DNA of 64,000 nucleotides from Crossaster papposus. Lineage: Eukaryota > Echinodermata > Asteroidea > Velatida > Solasteridae. The position numbers and the translations under genes are program-made. Where the stretch lies: contig JBAIAA010000396.1 in assembly GCA_037893245.1 (NCBI GenBank), forward strand, positions 1,116,001-1,180,000, given 5' to 3'. The notes beneath the pieces were generated by a model. It was not told the DNA's origin. It was given only the letters and a program-made list of their open reading frames with translations, and did no database searches. This document shows positions 10,990 through 23,873 of this stretch, piece after piece. Position 1 is the first letter of the stretch, and each line of letters begins with the position of its first letter.

Positions 10990-11870
10990 GGCCTATGTGG
11001 CAATACACGTGTACATACATACACATCAGAAAACATGGCTGCGAAAAGAGGATAATGTTCTCGACATATATGTGAGCTGCGAACCTCAACGTTGTTCAAG
11101 AATGAAGAGACACTCACCAGCTCGACATCTGAGCCAAAATATTGCCAAATTTCTCACTGGTACAAACCTAAACTGAGAGACTCATGCGTCAGGACACTGG
11201 CGGCATATGCCTATGTGGCAATACACGTGTACCTACAAACACATCAGAAAACATGGCTGCGAATGAGGATGTTTTTCTCGACATATATCTGAGCTGCGAA
11301 CCTCAACGTTGTTCGAGAATAAAAAGACATTCACCACCTCCACATCTGAGATAACACATCGCCAAAATTCTCACCGGAAGAGACCAAAACTTTGAGACTC
11401 ATGCGTCAGGACACTGGCGGCATAGGCCTATGCGGCAATACACGTGTACACGCATAAACATAAGAAAACATGGCAGCGAATGAGGATAATGTTATGAACT
11501 TATATCTGAGCTGCGAACCTCAACGTTGTTCGAGAATGAAGAGACACTCACCAGCTCGACATCCGAGCCAAAATATTGCCAAACTTTTCACTGGAAAAAC
11601 AAACAAACTGAGAGACTCATGCGTCAGGATACTGGCGGCATAGGCCTATGTGGCAATACACGTGTACATACATACACATCAGAAAACATGGCTGCGAATG
11701 AGAATATTTTTGTCGACATATATCTGAGCTGCGAACCTCAACGTTGTACGAAAATAAAAAGATCACCTCCACATCTGAGGTAACACATCGTCAAAATTCT
11801 CACCGGAACAGACCAAAACTTTGAGACTCATGCGTCAGGACACTGGCGGCATAGGCCTATGCGGAAATAC
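10990..11870. repeat. Block duplication, copy 2
   Basis: This is the second copy of the 7960-8840 block and shares its diagnostic variants. It differs at a few positions, for example the monomer near 11700 reads GAGAATATTTTTGTC where copy 1 reads GAGGATAATGTTCTC. That pattern suggests patchy conversion after duplication. Confidence 0.7.
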
Positions 11871-14699
11871 ACGTGTACACGCATAAACATAAGAAAACAT
11901 GGCTGCGAATGAGGATAATGTTATGAACCTATATCTGAGCTGCGAACCTCAACGTTGTTCGAGAATGAAGAGACACTCACCAGCTCGACATCCGAGCCAA
12001 AATATGTCCAAATTTCTCACTGGAACAAAACCAAACTGTGAGACTCATGCTTCAGGACACTGGCGACATAAGCCTATGCGGCAATACACGTGTACACGCA
12101 TAAACATAAGAAAACATGGTTGCGAATGAGGATAATTTTATGAACTTATATCTGAGATGCGAACCTCAACGTTGTTCGAGAATGAAGAGACACACACCAG
12201 CTCGACATCCGAGCCAAAATATTGCAAAATTTCTCCCTGAAAAAAACCCCAAACTGTGAGACTCATGCGTTAGGACACTGGCGGCATAGGCCTATGTGGC
12301 AATACACGTGTACATACATACACATCAGAAAACATGGCTGCGAAAAGAGGATAATTTTGTCGACATATATCTGAGCTTCGAGCCTCAACGTTGTTCGAGA
12401 ATGAAGAGACACTCACCAGCTCGACATCCGAGCCAAAATATTGCCAAATTTCTCACTGGAAAAACCCAAACTGAGACACTCATGCGTCAGGATACTGGCG
12501 CCATAGGCCTATGTGGCAATACACGTGTACATACATACACATCAGGAAACATGGCTGCGAAAAGAGGATAATGTTCTCGACCTATATGTGAGCTGCGAAC
12601 CTCAACGTTGTTCAAGAATGAAGAGACACTCACCAGCTCGACATCTGAGCCAAAATATTGCCAAATTTCTCACTGGTACAAACCTAAACTGAGAGACTCA
12701 TGCGTCAGGACACTGGCGGCATATGCCTATGTGGCAATACACGTGTACCTACAAACACATCAGAAAACATGGCTGCGAATGAGGATGTTTTTCTCGACAT
12801 ATATCTGAGCTGCGAACCTCAACGTTGTTTGAAAATGAAGAGACATTCACAACCTCCACATCTGAGCTAACACATCGCCAAAATTCTCACCGGAAGAGAC
12901 CAAAACTTTGAGACTCATGCGTCAGGACACTGGCGGCATAGGCCTATGCGGCAATACACGTGTACACGCATAAACATAAGAAAACATGGCTGCGAATGAG
13001 GATAATTTTATGAACTTATATCTGAGATGCGAACCTCAACGTTGTTTGAGAATGAAGAGACACACACCATCTCGACATCCGAGCCAAAATATTGCCAAAT
13101 TTCTCACTGAAAAAAACCCAAACTATGAGACTCATGTGTCAGGACACTGGCGGCATAGGCCTATGTGGCAATACACGTGTACATACATACACATCCGAAA
13201 ACATGGCTGCGAATGAGGATAATGTTCTCGACATATATCTGAGCTGCGAACCTCAACGTTGTACGAGAATGAAGAGACACTCACCAGCTCGACATCCGAG
13301 CCAAAATATTGCTAAACTTTTCACTGGAAAAACAAACAAACTGAGAGACTCATGCGTCAGGATACTGGCGGCATAGGCCTATGTGGCAATACACGTGTAC
13401 ATACATACACATCAGAAAACATGGCTGCGAATGAGGATAATGTTCTCAATATATATCTGAGCTGCGAACCTCAACGTTGTTTGAGAATGAAAAGACATTC
13501 ACCACCTCCACATCTGAGTTAACACATCGCCAAAATTCTCACCGGAAGACACCAAAACTTTGAGACTCATGCGTCAGGAAACTGGCGGCATAGGCCTATG
13601 AGGCAATACACGTGTACATACATACACATAATAAAACATGGCTGCGAATGAGGACAATTTTCTCGACATATATCTGAGCTGCGAGCCTCAACGTTGTTAG
13701 ATAATTAAGAGACACTCACCAGCTCGACATCCCCGCCAAAATATTGCCAAATTGCTCACTGAAAAAAAAACCAAACTGTTTGACTCATGCGTTAGGACAC
13801 TGGCGGCATAGGCCTATGAAGCAATACACGTGTACATACCTACACATAATAAAACATGGCTGCGAATGAGGACAATTTTCTCGACATATATCTGAGCTGC
13901 GAGCCTCAACGTTGTTAGATAATTAAGAGACACTCACCAGCTCGACATCCCCGCCAAAATATTGCCAAATTTCTCACTGAAAAAAAACCCCAAACTGTTT
14001 TACTCATGCGTTAGGACACTGGCGGCATAGGCCTATGAAGCAATACACGTGTACATCCATACACATAAGAAAACATGGCTGCAAATGAGGATAATGTTCT
14101 CGACATATATCTGAGCTGCGGGCCTCAACGTTGTTCGAGAATTAAGAGATACTCACCAGCTCGACATCCGAGCCAAAATATTGCCAAATTTCTCACTGAA
14201 AAAAACCCCAAACTGTGAGACTCATGCGTTAGGACACTGGCGGCATAGGCCTATGAGGCAATACACGTGTACATCCATACACATACGAAAACATGGCTGC
14301 GAATGAGGACAATTTTCCCGACATATATCTGAGCTGCGAGCCTCAACGTTGTTCGAGAATTAAGAGACACTCACCAGCTCGACATCCGAGCCAAAATATT
14401 GCAAAATTTTGCACTGGAAAAACGAACAAACTTTGAGACTCATGCGTCAGGAAACTGGCGGCATAGGCCTATGAGGCAATACACGTGTACATACCTACAC
14501 ATAATAAAACATGGCTGCGAATGAGGACAATTTTCTCGACATATATCTGAGCTGCGAGCCTCAACGTTGTTAGATAATTAAGAGACACTCACCAGCTCGA
14601 CATCCCCGCCAAAATATTGCCAAATTGCTCACTGAAAAAAACCCCAAACTGTTTGACTCATGCGTTAGGACACTGGCGGCATAGGCCTATGAAGCAATA

Positions 14700-16950
14700 C
14701 ACGTGTACATACCTACACATAAGAAAACATGGCTGCGAATGAGGACAATTTTCTCGACATATATCTGAGCTGCGAGACTCAACGTTGTTCGAGAATTAAG
14801 AGACACTCACCAGCTCGACATCCGAGCCAAAATATTGCCAAATTTTGCACTGGAAAAACGAACAAACTGAGAGACTCATGAGTCAGGATACTGGCGGCAT
14901 AGGCCTATGTGGCAATACACGTGTACATACATACACATCAGAAAACATGGCTGCGAATGAGGATAATGTTCTCAACATATATCTGAGCTGCGAACCTCAA
15001 CGTTGTTCGAGAATGAAAAGACATTCACCACCTCCACATCTGAGTTAACACATCGCCAAAATACTCACCGGAAGACACCAAAACTTTAAGACTCATGCGT
15101 CAGGACACCGGCGGCATAGGCCTATGAGGCAATACACGTGTACATACCTACACATAATAAAACATGGCTGCGAATGAGGACAATTTTCTCGACATATATC
15201 TGAGCTGCGAGCCTCAACGTTGTTAGAGAATTAAGAGACACTCACCAGCTCGACATCCCCGCCAAAATATTGCCAAATTTCTCACTGAAAAAAACCCCAA
15301 ACTGTTTTACTCATGCGTTAGGACACTGGCGGCATAGGCCTATGAAGCAATACACGTGTACATCCATACACATAAGAAAACATGGCTGCGAATGAGGACA
15401 ATTTTCTCGACATATATCTGAGCTGCGAGCCTCAACGTTGTTCGAGAATTAAGAGACACTCACCAGCTCGACATCCGAGCCAAAATATTGCAAAATTTTT
15501 CACTGGAAAAACAAACAAACTGAGAGACTCATGCGTCAGGATACTGGCGGCATAGGCCTATGTGGCAATGCACGTGTACATACATACACATCAGAAAACA
15601 TGGCTGCGAATGAGGATAGTGTTCTCAACATATATCTGATCTGCGAACCTCAACGTTGTTCGAGAATGAAAAGACATTCACCACCTCCACATCTGAGCTA
15701 ACACATCGCCAAAATTCTCACCGGAAGAGACCAAAACTTTGAGACTCATGCGTCAGGACACTGGCGGCATAGGCCTATGAGGCAATACACGTGTACATCC
15801 ATACACATAAGAAAACATGGCTGCGAATGAGGACAATTTTCTCGACATATATCTGAGCTGCGAGCCTCAACGTTGTTCGAGAATTAAGAGATACTCACCA
15901 GCTCGACATCCGAGCCAAAATATTGCCAAATTTCTCACTGAAAAAAAACCCCAAACTGTGAGACACATGCGTTAGGACACTGGCGGCATAGGCCTATGAG
16001 GCAATACACGTGTACATCCATACACATAAGAAAACATGTCTGCGAATGAGGACAATTTTCTCGACATATATCTGAGCTGCGAGCCTCAACGTTGTTCGAG
16101 AATTAAGAGACACTCACCAGCTCGACATCCGAGCCAAAATATTGCCAAATTTTGCACTGGAAAAACGAACAAACTGAGAGACTCATGCGTCAGGATACTG
16201 GCGGCATAGGCCTATGTGGCAATACACGTGTACATACATACACATCAGAAAACATGGCTGCGAATGAGGATAATGTTCTCAACATATATCTGAGCTGCGA
16301 ACCTCAACGTTGTTCGAGAATGAAAAGACATTCACCACCTCCACATCTGAGTTAACACATCGCCAAAATTCTCACCGGAAGACACCAAAACTTTAAGACT
16401 CATGCGTCAGGACACCGGCGGCATAGGCCTATGAGGCAATACACGTGTACATACCTACACATAATAAAACATGGCTGCGAATGAGGACAATTTTCTCGAC
16501 ATATATCTGAGCTGCGAGCCTCAACGTTGTTAGAGAATTAAGAGACACTCACCAGCTCGACATCCCCGCCCAAATATTGCCAAATTTCTCACTGAAAAAA
16601 ACCCCAAACTGTTTTACTCATGCGTTAGGACACTGGCGGCATAGGCCTATGAAGCAATACACGTGTACATCCATACACATAAGAAAACATGGCTGCGAAT
16701 GAGGACAATTTTCTCGACATATATCTGAGCTGCGAGCCTCAACGTTGTTCGAGAATTAAGAGACACTCACCAGCTCGACATCCGAGCCAAAATATTGCAA
16801 AATCTTTCACTGGAAAAACAAACAAACTGAGAGACTCATGCGTCAGGATACTGGCGGCATAGGCCTATGTGGCAATGCACGTGTACATACATACACATCA
16901 GAAAACATGGCTGCAAATGAGGATAGTGTTCTCAACATATATCTGATCTG
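14700..16950. repeat. Higher-order repeat with a 1307-bp register
   Basis: Six monomers repeat at a 1307-bp offset. For example, the rare GGAAAAACGAACAAACTGAG variant is at about 14850 and 16157, and the E-box-destroying GGCAATGCACGTG variant at about 15562 and 16870. Just under two copies are visible; the limits are approximate. Confidence 0.65.
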
Positions 16951-16984
16951 CGAACCTCAACGTTGTTCGAGAATGAAAAGACAT

Positions 16985-18425
16985 TCACCAGCTTGACATC
17001 CGAGCCAAAATATTGCCAAATTTTGTACTGGAAAAACAAACAAACTGAGAAACTCATGCGTCAGGATACTGGCGGCATAGGCCTATGTGGCAATACACGT
17101 GTACATACATACACATCAGAAAACATCTGCTCGACATCTGAGTCAAAATATTTCCAAATTTCTCACTGGAAAAAAAACAAACTGTGAGACTCATACATCA
17201 GGACACGGGCGGCATAGGCCTATGAGGCAATACACGTGTACATACGCATAAGAAAACATGGCTGCGAATGAGGACAATTTTCTCGACATATATCTGAGCT
17301 GCGAGCCTCAACGTTGTTCGAGAATGAAGAGACACTCACCAGCTCGACATCCTTCCAAAATATTGAAAAAATTTCTACCTGAAAAGAACCCCAAACTGTG
17401 AGACTCATGCGTTAGGACACTGGCGGCATAGGCCTATGAGGCAATACACGTGTAGATCCATACACATAAGAAAACATGGCTGCGAATGAGGACAATTTTC
17501 TCGACATATATCTGAGCTGCGAGCCTCAACGTTGTTCGAGAATTAAGAGACATATATCTGAGCTGCGAGCCTCAACGTTGTTCGAGAATTAAGAGATACT
17601 CACCAGCTCGACATCCGAGCCAAAATATTGCCAAATTTCTCACTGAAAAAAAATACACGTGTAGATCCATACACATAAGAAAACATGGCTGCGAATGAGG
17701 ACAATTTTCTCGACATATATCTGAGCTGCGAGCCTCAACGTTGTTCGAGAATTAAGAGACACTCACCAGTTCGACATCCGAGCCAAAATATTGCCAAATT
17801 TGTCACTGGAAAAACAAACAAACTGAGAGACTCATGCGTCAGGATACTGGCGGCATCGGCCTATGAGGCAATACACGTGTACATACATACACATCAGAAA
17901 ACATGGCTGCGAATGAGGATAATGTTCGCAACATATATCTGAGCTGCGAACCTCAACGTTATTGGAGAATGAAGAGACATTCACCACCTCCACATCTGAG
18001 CTAACATATCGCCAAAATGCTCACCGGAAGAGACCAAAACTTTGAGACTCATGCGTCAGGACACTGGCGGAAGAGGTCTATGCGGCAATACACTTGTACA
18101 CGCATAAACATAAGAAAACATGGCTGCTAATGAGGATAATGTTATGAACTTATATCTGAGCTGCGAACTTCAACGTTGTTCGAGAATGAAGAGAATCTCG
18201 CCTGCTCGACATCTGAGTCAAAATATTTCCAAATTTCTCACTGGAAAAAAACAAACTGTGAGACTCATACATCAGGACACGGGCGGCATAGGCCTATGAG
18301 GCAATACACGTGTACATACGCATAAGAAAACATGGCTGCAAATGAGGAAAATTTTCTCGACATATATCTGAGCTGCGAGCCTCAACGTTGTTCGAGAATG
18401 AAGAGACACTCACCAGCTCGACATC
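16985..18425. repeat. Rearranged satellite block, copy 1
   Basis: This block contains three unusual junctions: a shortened monomer joining GAAAACAT directly to CTGCTCGACATCTGAG near 17126, a partial internal duplication (ACATATATCTGAGCTGCG repeated about 50 bp apart) near 17505-17595, and a shortened monomer joining CACTGAAAAAAAA to TACACGTGTAGATCC near 17650. All three recur 3166-3167 bp downstream, so they arose once and were copied as a block. Confidence 0.75.
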
Positions 18426-20151
18426 CTTCCAAAATATTGAAAAAATGTCTACCTGAAAAGAACCCTAAACTGTGAGACTCATGCGTTAGGACACTGGCGG
18501 CATAGGCCTATGAGGCAATACACGTGTAGATCCATACACATAAGAAAACATGGCTGCGAATGAGAACAATTTTCTCGACATATATCTGAGCTGCGAGCCT
18601 CAACGTTGTTCGAGAATTAAGAGACACTCACCAGCTCGACATCCGAGCCAAAATATTGCCAAATTTTTCACTGGAAAAACAAACAAACTGAGAGACTCAT
18701 GCGTCAGGATACTGGCGGCATAGGCCTATGTGGCAATACACGTGTACATACATACACATCAGAAAACATGGCTGCGAATGAGGATAATGTTCTCAACATA
18801 TATCTGAGCTGCGAACCTCAACGTTGTTCGAGAATGAAAAGACATTCACCACCTCCACATCTGAGTTAACACATCGCCAACATTCTCACCAGAAGACACC
18901 AAAACTTTGAGACTCATGCGTCAGGACACTGGCGGCATAGGCCTATGAGGCAATACACGTGTACATACATACACATAATAAAACATGGCTGCGAATGAGA
19001 ACAATTTTCTCGACATATATCTGAGCTGCGAGCCTCAACGTTGTTCGAGAATTAAGAGACACTCACCAGCTCGACATCCCCGCCAAAATATTGCCAAATT
19101 TCTCACTGAAAAAAAACCAAACTGTTTGACTCATGCGTTAGGACACTGGCGGCATAGGCCTATGAAGCAATACACGTGTACATCCATACACATAAGAAAA
19201 CATGGCTGCGAATATGGACAATTTTCTCGACATATATCTGAGCTGCGAGCCTCAACGTTGTTAGAGAATTAAGAGACACTCACCAGCTCGACATCCCCGC
19301 CAAAATATTGCCAAATTTCTCACTGAAAAAAAACCCAAACTGTTTTACTCATGCGTTAGGACACTGGCGGCATAGGCCTATGAAGCAATACACGTGTACA
19401 TCCATACACATAAGAAAATATGGCTGCGAATGAGGACAATTTTCTCGACATATATCTGAGCTGCGAGCCTCAACGTTGTTCGAGAATTAAGAGACACTCA
19501 CCAGCTCGACATCCGAGCCAAAATATTGCAAAATTTTTCACTGGAAAAACAAACAAACTGAGAGACTCATGCGTCAGGATACTGGCGGCATAGGCCTATG
19601 TGGCAATGCACGTGTACATACATACACATCAGAAAACATGGCTGCGAATGAGGATAGTGTTCTCAACATATATCTGATCTGCGAACCTCAACGTTGTTCG
19701 AGAATGAAAAGACATTCACCACCTCCACATCTGAGCTAACACATCGCCAAAATTCTCACCGGAAGAGACCAAAACTTTGAGACTCATGCGTCAGGACACT
19801 GGCGGCATAGGCCTATGAGGCAATACACGTGTACATCCATACACATAAGAAAACATGGCTGCGAATGAGGACAATTTTCTCGACATATATCTGAGCTGCG
19901 AGCCTCAACGTTGTTCGAGAATTAAGAGATACTCACCAGCTCGACATCCGAGCCAAAATATTGCCAAATTTCTCACTGAAAAAAAACCCCAAACTGTGAG
20001 ACTCATGCGTTAGGACACTGGCGGCATAGGCCTATGAGGCAATACACGTGTACATCCATACACATAAGAAAACATGGCTGCGAATGAGGACAATTTTCTC
20101 GACATATATCTGAGCTGCGAGCCTCAACGTTGTTCGAGAATTAAGAGACAC

Positions 20152-21590
20152 TCACCAGCTTGACATCCGAGCCAAAATATTGCCAAATTTTGCACTGGAA
20201 AAACAAACAAACTGAGAGACTCATGTGTCAGGATACTGGCGGCATAGGCCTATGTGGCAATACACGTGTACATACATACACATTAGAAAACATCTGCTCG
20301 ACATCTGAGTCAAAATATTTCCAAATTTCTCACTGGAAAAAAAACAAACTGTGAGACTCATACATCAGGACACGGGCGGCATAGGCCTATGAGGCAATAC
20401 ACGTGTACATACGCATAAGAAAACATGGCTGCGAATGAGGACAATTTTCTCGACATATATCTGAGCTGCGATCCTCAACGTTGTTCGAGAATGAAGAGAC
20501 ACTCACCAGCTCGACATCCTTCCAAAATATTGAAAAAATTTCTACCTGAAAAGAACCCCAAACTGTGAGACTCATGCGTTAGGACACTGGCGGCATAGGC
20601 CTATGAGGCAATACACGTGTAGATCCATACACATAAGAAAACATGGCTGCGAATGAGGACAATTTTCTCGACATATATCTGAGCTGCGAGCCTCAACGTT
20701 GTTCGAGAATTAAGAGACATATATCTGAGCTGCGAGCCTCAACGTTGTTCGAGAATTAAGAGATACTCACCAGCTCGACATCCGAACCAAAATATTGCCA
20801 AATTTCTCACTGAAAAAAATACACGTGTAGATCCATACACATAAGAAAACATGGCTGCAAATGAGGACAATTTTCTCGACATATATCTGAGCTGCGAGCC
20901 TCAACGTTGTTCGAGAATTAAGAGACACTCACCAGTTCGACATCCGAGCCAAAATATTGCCAAATTTGTCACTGGAAAAACAAACAAACTGAGAGACTCA
21001 TGCGTCAGGATACTGGCGGCATCGGCCTATGAGGCAATACACGTGTACATACATACACATCAGAAAACATGGCTGCGAATGAGGATAATGTTCTCAACAT
21101 ATATCTGAGCTGCGAACCTCAACGTTATTGGAGAATGAAGAGACATTCACCACCTCCACATCTGAGCTAACATATCGCCAAAATGCTCACCGGAAGAGAC
21201 CAAAACTTTGAGACTCATGCGTCAGGACACTGACGGAAGAGGTCTATGCGGCAATACACTTGTACACGCATAAACATAAGAAAACATGGCTGCTAATGAG
21301 GATAATGTTATGAACTTATATCTGAGCTGCGAACTTCAACGTTGTTCGAGAATGAAGAGAATCTCGCCTGCTCGACATCTGAGTCAAAATATTTCCAAAT
21401 TTCTCACTGGAAAAAAACCAAACTGTGAGACTCATACATCAGGACACGGGCGGCATAGGCCTATGAGGCAATACACGTGTACATACGCATAAGAAAACAT
21501 GGCTGCAAATGAGGAAAATTTTCTCGACATATATCTGAGCTGCGAGCCTCAACGTTGTTCGAGAATGAAGAGACACTCACCAGCTCGACA
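20152..21590. repeat. Rearranged satellite block, copy 2
   Basis: This is the second copy of the 16985-18425 block at an offset of about 3167 bp, with the same truncation and internal-duplication junctions (near 20293, 20717-20765 and 20815). The downstream edge differs: here the copy continues as CATCCGAGCC, whereas copy 1 continues as CATCCTTCC near 18423. Confidence 0.75.
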
Positions 21591-22345
21591 TCCGAGCCAA
21601 AATATTGCCAAATTTCTCACTGGAAAAACAAACAAATGAGAGACTCATGCGTCAGGATACCTGCGGCATAGGCCTTTGTGGCAATACACGTGTACGTAAA
21701 TACACATCAGAAAACATGGCTGCAAATGAGGATAATTTTCTCGACATATAATATGAGCTGCTAACCTCAACGTTGTTCGAGAATGAAGAGACATTTACCA
21801 CCTCCACATCTGAGCTAACATATCGCCAAAATTCTCACCGGAAGAGACCAAAACTTTGAGACTCATGCGTCAGGACACTGGGGGCATATGCCTATGTGAC
21901 GATACACATGTACATACATACACATCAGAAAACATGGCTGCGAATGAGAATAATTTTATGAACTTATATCTGAGCTGCGAACCTCAACGTTGTTCGAGAA
22001 TGAAGAGACACTCACCAGCTCGACATCCGAGCCAAAATATTGCCAAATTTATCACTGGAAAAAAACAAAACTGTGAGACCCATGCTTCAGGACACTCGCG
22101 GCATCAGCCTATGCGGCAATACACGTGTACACGCATAAACATAAGAAAACATGGCTGCGAATGAGGATAATTTTATGAACTTATATCTGAGCTGCGAACC
22201 TCAACGTAGTTCGAGAATGAAGAGACACTCGCCAGCTCAACATCTGAGCCAAAATATTGCCAAGTTTCTCACTGAAAAAAAACCAAACTCTGAGACCCAT
22301 GAGTCAGGACACTGGCGGCATAGGCCTATGCGGTAATACCCGTGT

Positions 22346-22350
22346 ACATA
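22346..22350. other. Target-site duplication, left (ACATA)
   Basis: The satellite reads CGTGTACATA up to the LTR and ACATACATACACAT after it. The uninterrupted monomer has a single GTACATACATACAC, so ACATA (4-6 bp allowing for ambiguity) was duplicated, as expected for a Ty3/Gypsy integrase. Confidence 0.7.
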
Positions 22351-22422
22351 TGTTGTGTAATTATGTTAATTATACTTACCAGTACACTCGCCGGATGATG
22401 TACATTGTTATGAGTTACACAG

Positions 22423-22554
22423 CGTATGTTAATTACTCACCTGATGTATACTCACCTGTTGGACACATATAGGGACACTATTACGCAACGTATGTTAATT
22501 ACTCACCTGATGTATACTCACCTGTTGGACACGTATAGGAACCCTATTTTCTAT
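22423..22554 (+). repeat. 66-bp tandem duplication in the U3 part of the LTR
   Basis: Two copies start at 22423 and 22489, each opening CGTATGTTAATTACTCACC and running to GGACAC(A/G)TATAGG. The 3' LTR has the same structure, so the duplication predates this insertion. Tandem repeats upstream of a TATA box in U3 often act as enhancer units; that role is inferred. Confidence 0.85.
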
Positions 22555-22559
22555 ATAAG
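22552..22559 (+). promoter_or_regulatory. Candidate TATA box of the 5' LTR
   Basis: TATATAAG lies 50-60 bp upstream of a G-rich stretch, within a typical LTR promoter layout. It follows the U3 tandem repeat directly. Confidence 0.6.
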
Positions 22560-22749
22560 AAGGCCTTGTGCCTTTGTATAGTTGCAGTTGGTTCTCGGGC
22601 GTGGTGCTGACGACACCTTCTCTAACTCACATATTCTTTTACGCTGTATTGTTTATATTCGATGTAATGAATACAATACTTTGGATCCAAGTTCTGAGTT
22701 ACTTAGTTAATATATTTCGTTATCCCTGGTGCCTCCCCATGTAACAACA

Positions 22750-23030
22750 TAATATATGGTGGAAGATCCGGGTAATTAAAAAGTTAGTTTGTAACTAGCC
22801 TGTTAACTTGAGGATGTCGACAGACCACGCCCTGCAGCCGGCTGCCCTCACCTGGACATGTATCGGTGAGTATTTGTAAATAAAAAATGGTAACGTCTTC
22901 AACTTCATGTATTGTGTTTGATAGCGTCGACAACTATGTGATATTTGGTATGTAAATATAATATACAGTTCTACTAAGTGTGGTGTAATGTTACATTTAC
23001 TAGTGACTGTATTTCTGTTTTGATAAAGGA
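22750..23030 (+). other. Leader between 5' LTR and gag
   Basis: This 281-bp untranslated leader holds the candidate primer-binding site and an upstream ATG at 22814 that opens a 21-codon frame. That frame runs into a GTGAGT splice-donor-like sequence at 22866. An acceptor-like AAAG ends at 23028. Removing 22866-23028 would join the short frame in phase to gag; this is hypothetical. Confidence 0.6.
22757..22774 (+). promoter_or_regulatory. Candidate tRNA primer-binding site
   Basis: TGGTGGAAGATCCGGGTA begins 7 nt after the canonical LTR end (2 nt after the extended end). It starts with TGG, as expected for complementarity to the CCA end of a tRNA. The tRNA could not be identified by eye; the match to glycine tRNA is only partial. 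Confidence 0.5.
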
Positions 23031-23873
23031 ATGACTGAAGAGTCGGAAACTAAGATCATCATGGCTTTCAAATACGATTTGTCAACTGTTAAAATTAAAT
23101 ATACTGGTACGCCAAATGAAGATTTAGATTCCTTTATGGATAAATTCAAAGAAATTGCCATTTTGCGAGACTATACCGATGCAAAAAAGGTATTGGCCTT
23201 TCAAACTTTAATTGATGGAAATGCTAGAATACTATTACAGTCAATTCCATCTGATGAAAAGGATTCGGTTGACAACATTTATAAATTGTTGAAAGACCAT
23301 TTTGAAGGAAACTCGTGGCATTGGAGTATAGAGACAAAATTGCTCTCTCGCAAGCAACAGCCAATGGAATTGTTGGATGATTATGCCTGTGATATAATGC
23401 ATCTATGTAAACAAATAAAAAAATCACAAACTGAACAGCTTTCCATTTTTGTGAGAGGCCTAATTCCATCAATTAGAGCTTTTGTCTTTTCAAAAGAACC
23501 AACCACGTTCCATGAAGCACTCAATGCAGCTAGATTAGCTGTTAGTGTTCAATTAACAGCAGCCAGTGAACCAGTTGTGAATTCTTTAAAGGAAGGAAAC
23601 ACTTTGGAATCTAAGTTGGACTTTCTTGTGAACACAGTCAAGGTATTGGCAATTAAGGTAGAATCCCTTGAGAACAAAAACAAGTTTCCAGATTCATTAA
23701 ATACTCCACAAGTGTATTCTGATTATGCTAACCCAGTTAATGTGTCTTCCAATCGAAGCCAGTTTAGTAAGACCTCGAGTATGGCTATACAATGTCATCG
23801 CTGTGGACGACTGGGCCATAAATGGAGACGGTGTTATGCCCAGTATGACATTCAAGGTAAACCTTTAAACTAG
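23031..23873 (+). CDS. gag: Gag polyprotein (capsid and nucleocapsid)
   Basis: This 280-residue structural protein forms the virus-like particle and packages RNA. Residues about 25-180 resemble the retrotransposon gag/capsid family: a helical domain with FMDKFKEIA-type and FVRGL-type stretches. A linker with a short helical segment follows (about 205-225). The C-terminus has one CCHC zinc knuckle, C-x2-C-x4-H-x4-C, at 255-268. The chosen ATG at 23031 is the first in frame after the leader; a second ATG lies 10 codons on. The frame ends in UAG at 23871, directly after the slippery sequence that gives access to pol. Confidence 0.93.
   Translation: MTEESETKIIMAFKYDLSTVKIKYTGTPNEDLDSFMDKFKEIAILRDYTDAKKVLAFQTLIDGNARILLQSIPSDEKDSVDNIYKLLKDHFEGNSWHWSIETKLLSRKQQPMELLDDYACDIMHLCKQIKKSQTEQLSIFVRGLIPSIRAFVFSKEPTTFHEALNAARLAVSVQLTAASEPVVNSLKEGNTLESKLDFLVNTVKVLAIKVESLENKNKFPDSLNTPQVYSDYANPVNVSSNRSQFSKTSSMAIQCHRCGRLGHKWRRCYAQYDIQGKPLN

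Larger units (their letters stand above)
7762..22350. repeat. 217-bp satellite array, second segment
   Basis: Continuous satellite monomers run between the non-LTR element and the LTR element. Subtypes differ in the linker after the E-box (CATACATACACATCAG, CATCCATACACATAAG, CACGCATAAACATAAG or CATACAAACACATCAG) and in the distal half. Between 13.6 and 21 kb a variant reading GAGAATTAAGAG, and another with ACATCCCCGCC, are common. Several internally rearranged monomers are present (listed separately). No other gene or RNA is visible. Confidence 0.95.
22351..22749 (+). repeat. 5' LTR
   Basis: The LTR starts TGTTG and ends CAACA, an inverted terminal pair with canonical TG...CA. It aligns without gaps to 28533-28931, with three substitutions at 22474 (G versus A), 22626 (C versus A) and 22674 (C versus A). 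TATATAAG at 22552-22559 is a likely TATA box. A 66-bp tandem duplication lies in U3. Five further bases (TAATA) are shared beyond CAACA, so the true end may lie a few bases downstream. Confidence 0.95.

Noticed and set aside
22757-22774. Assignment of the primer-binding site to a named tRNA (glycine considered)
   Set aside because: Beyond TGGTG and CCGGG the match is poor, so no tRNA is named.
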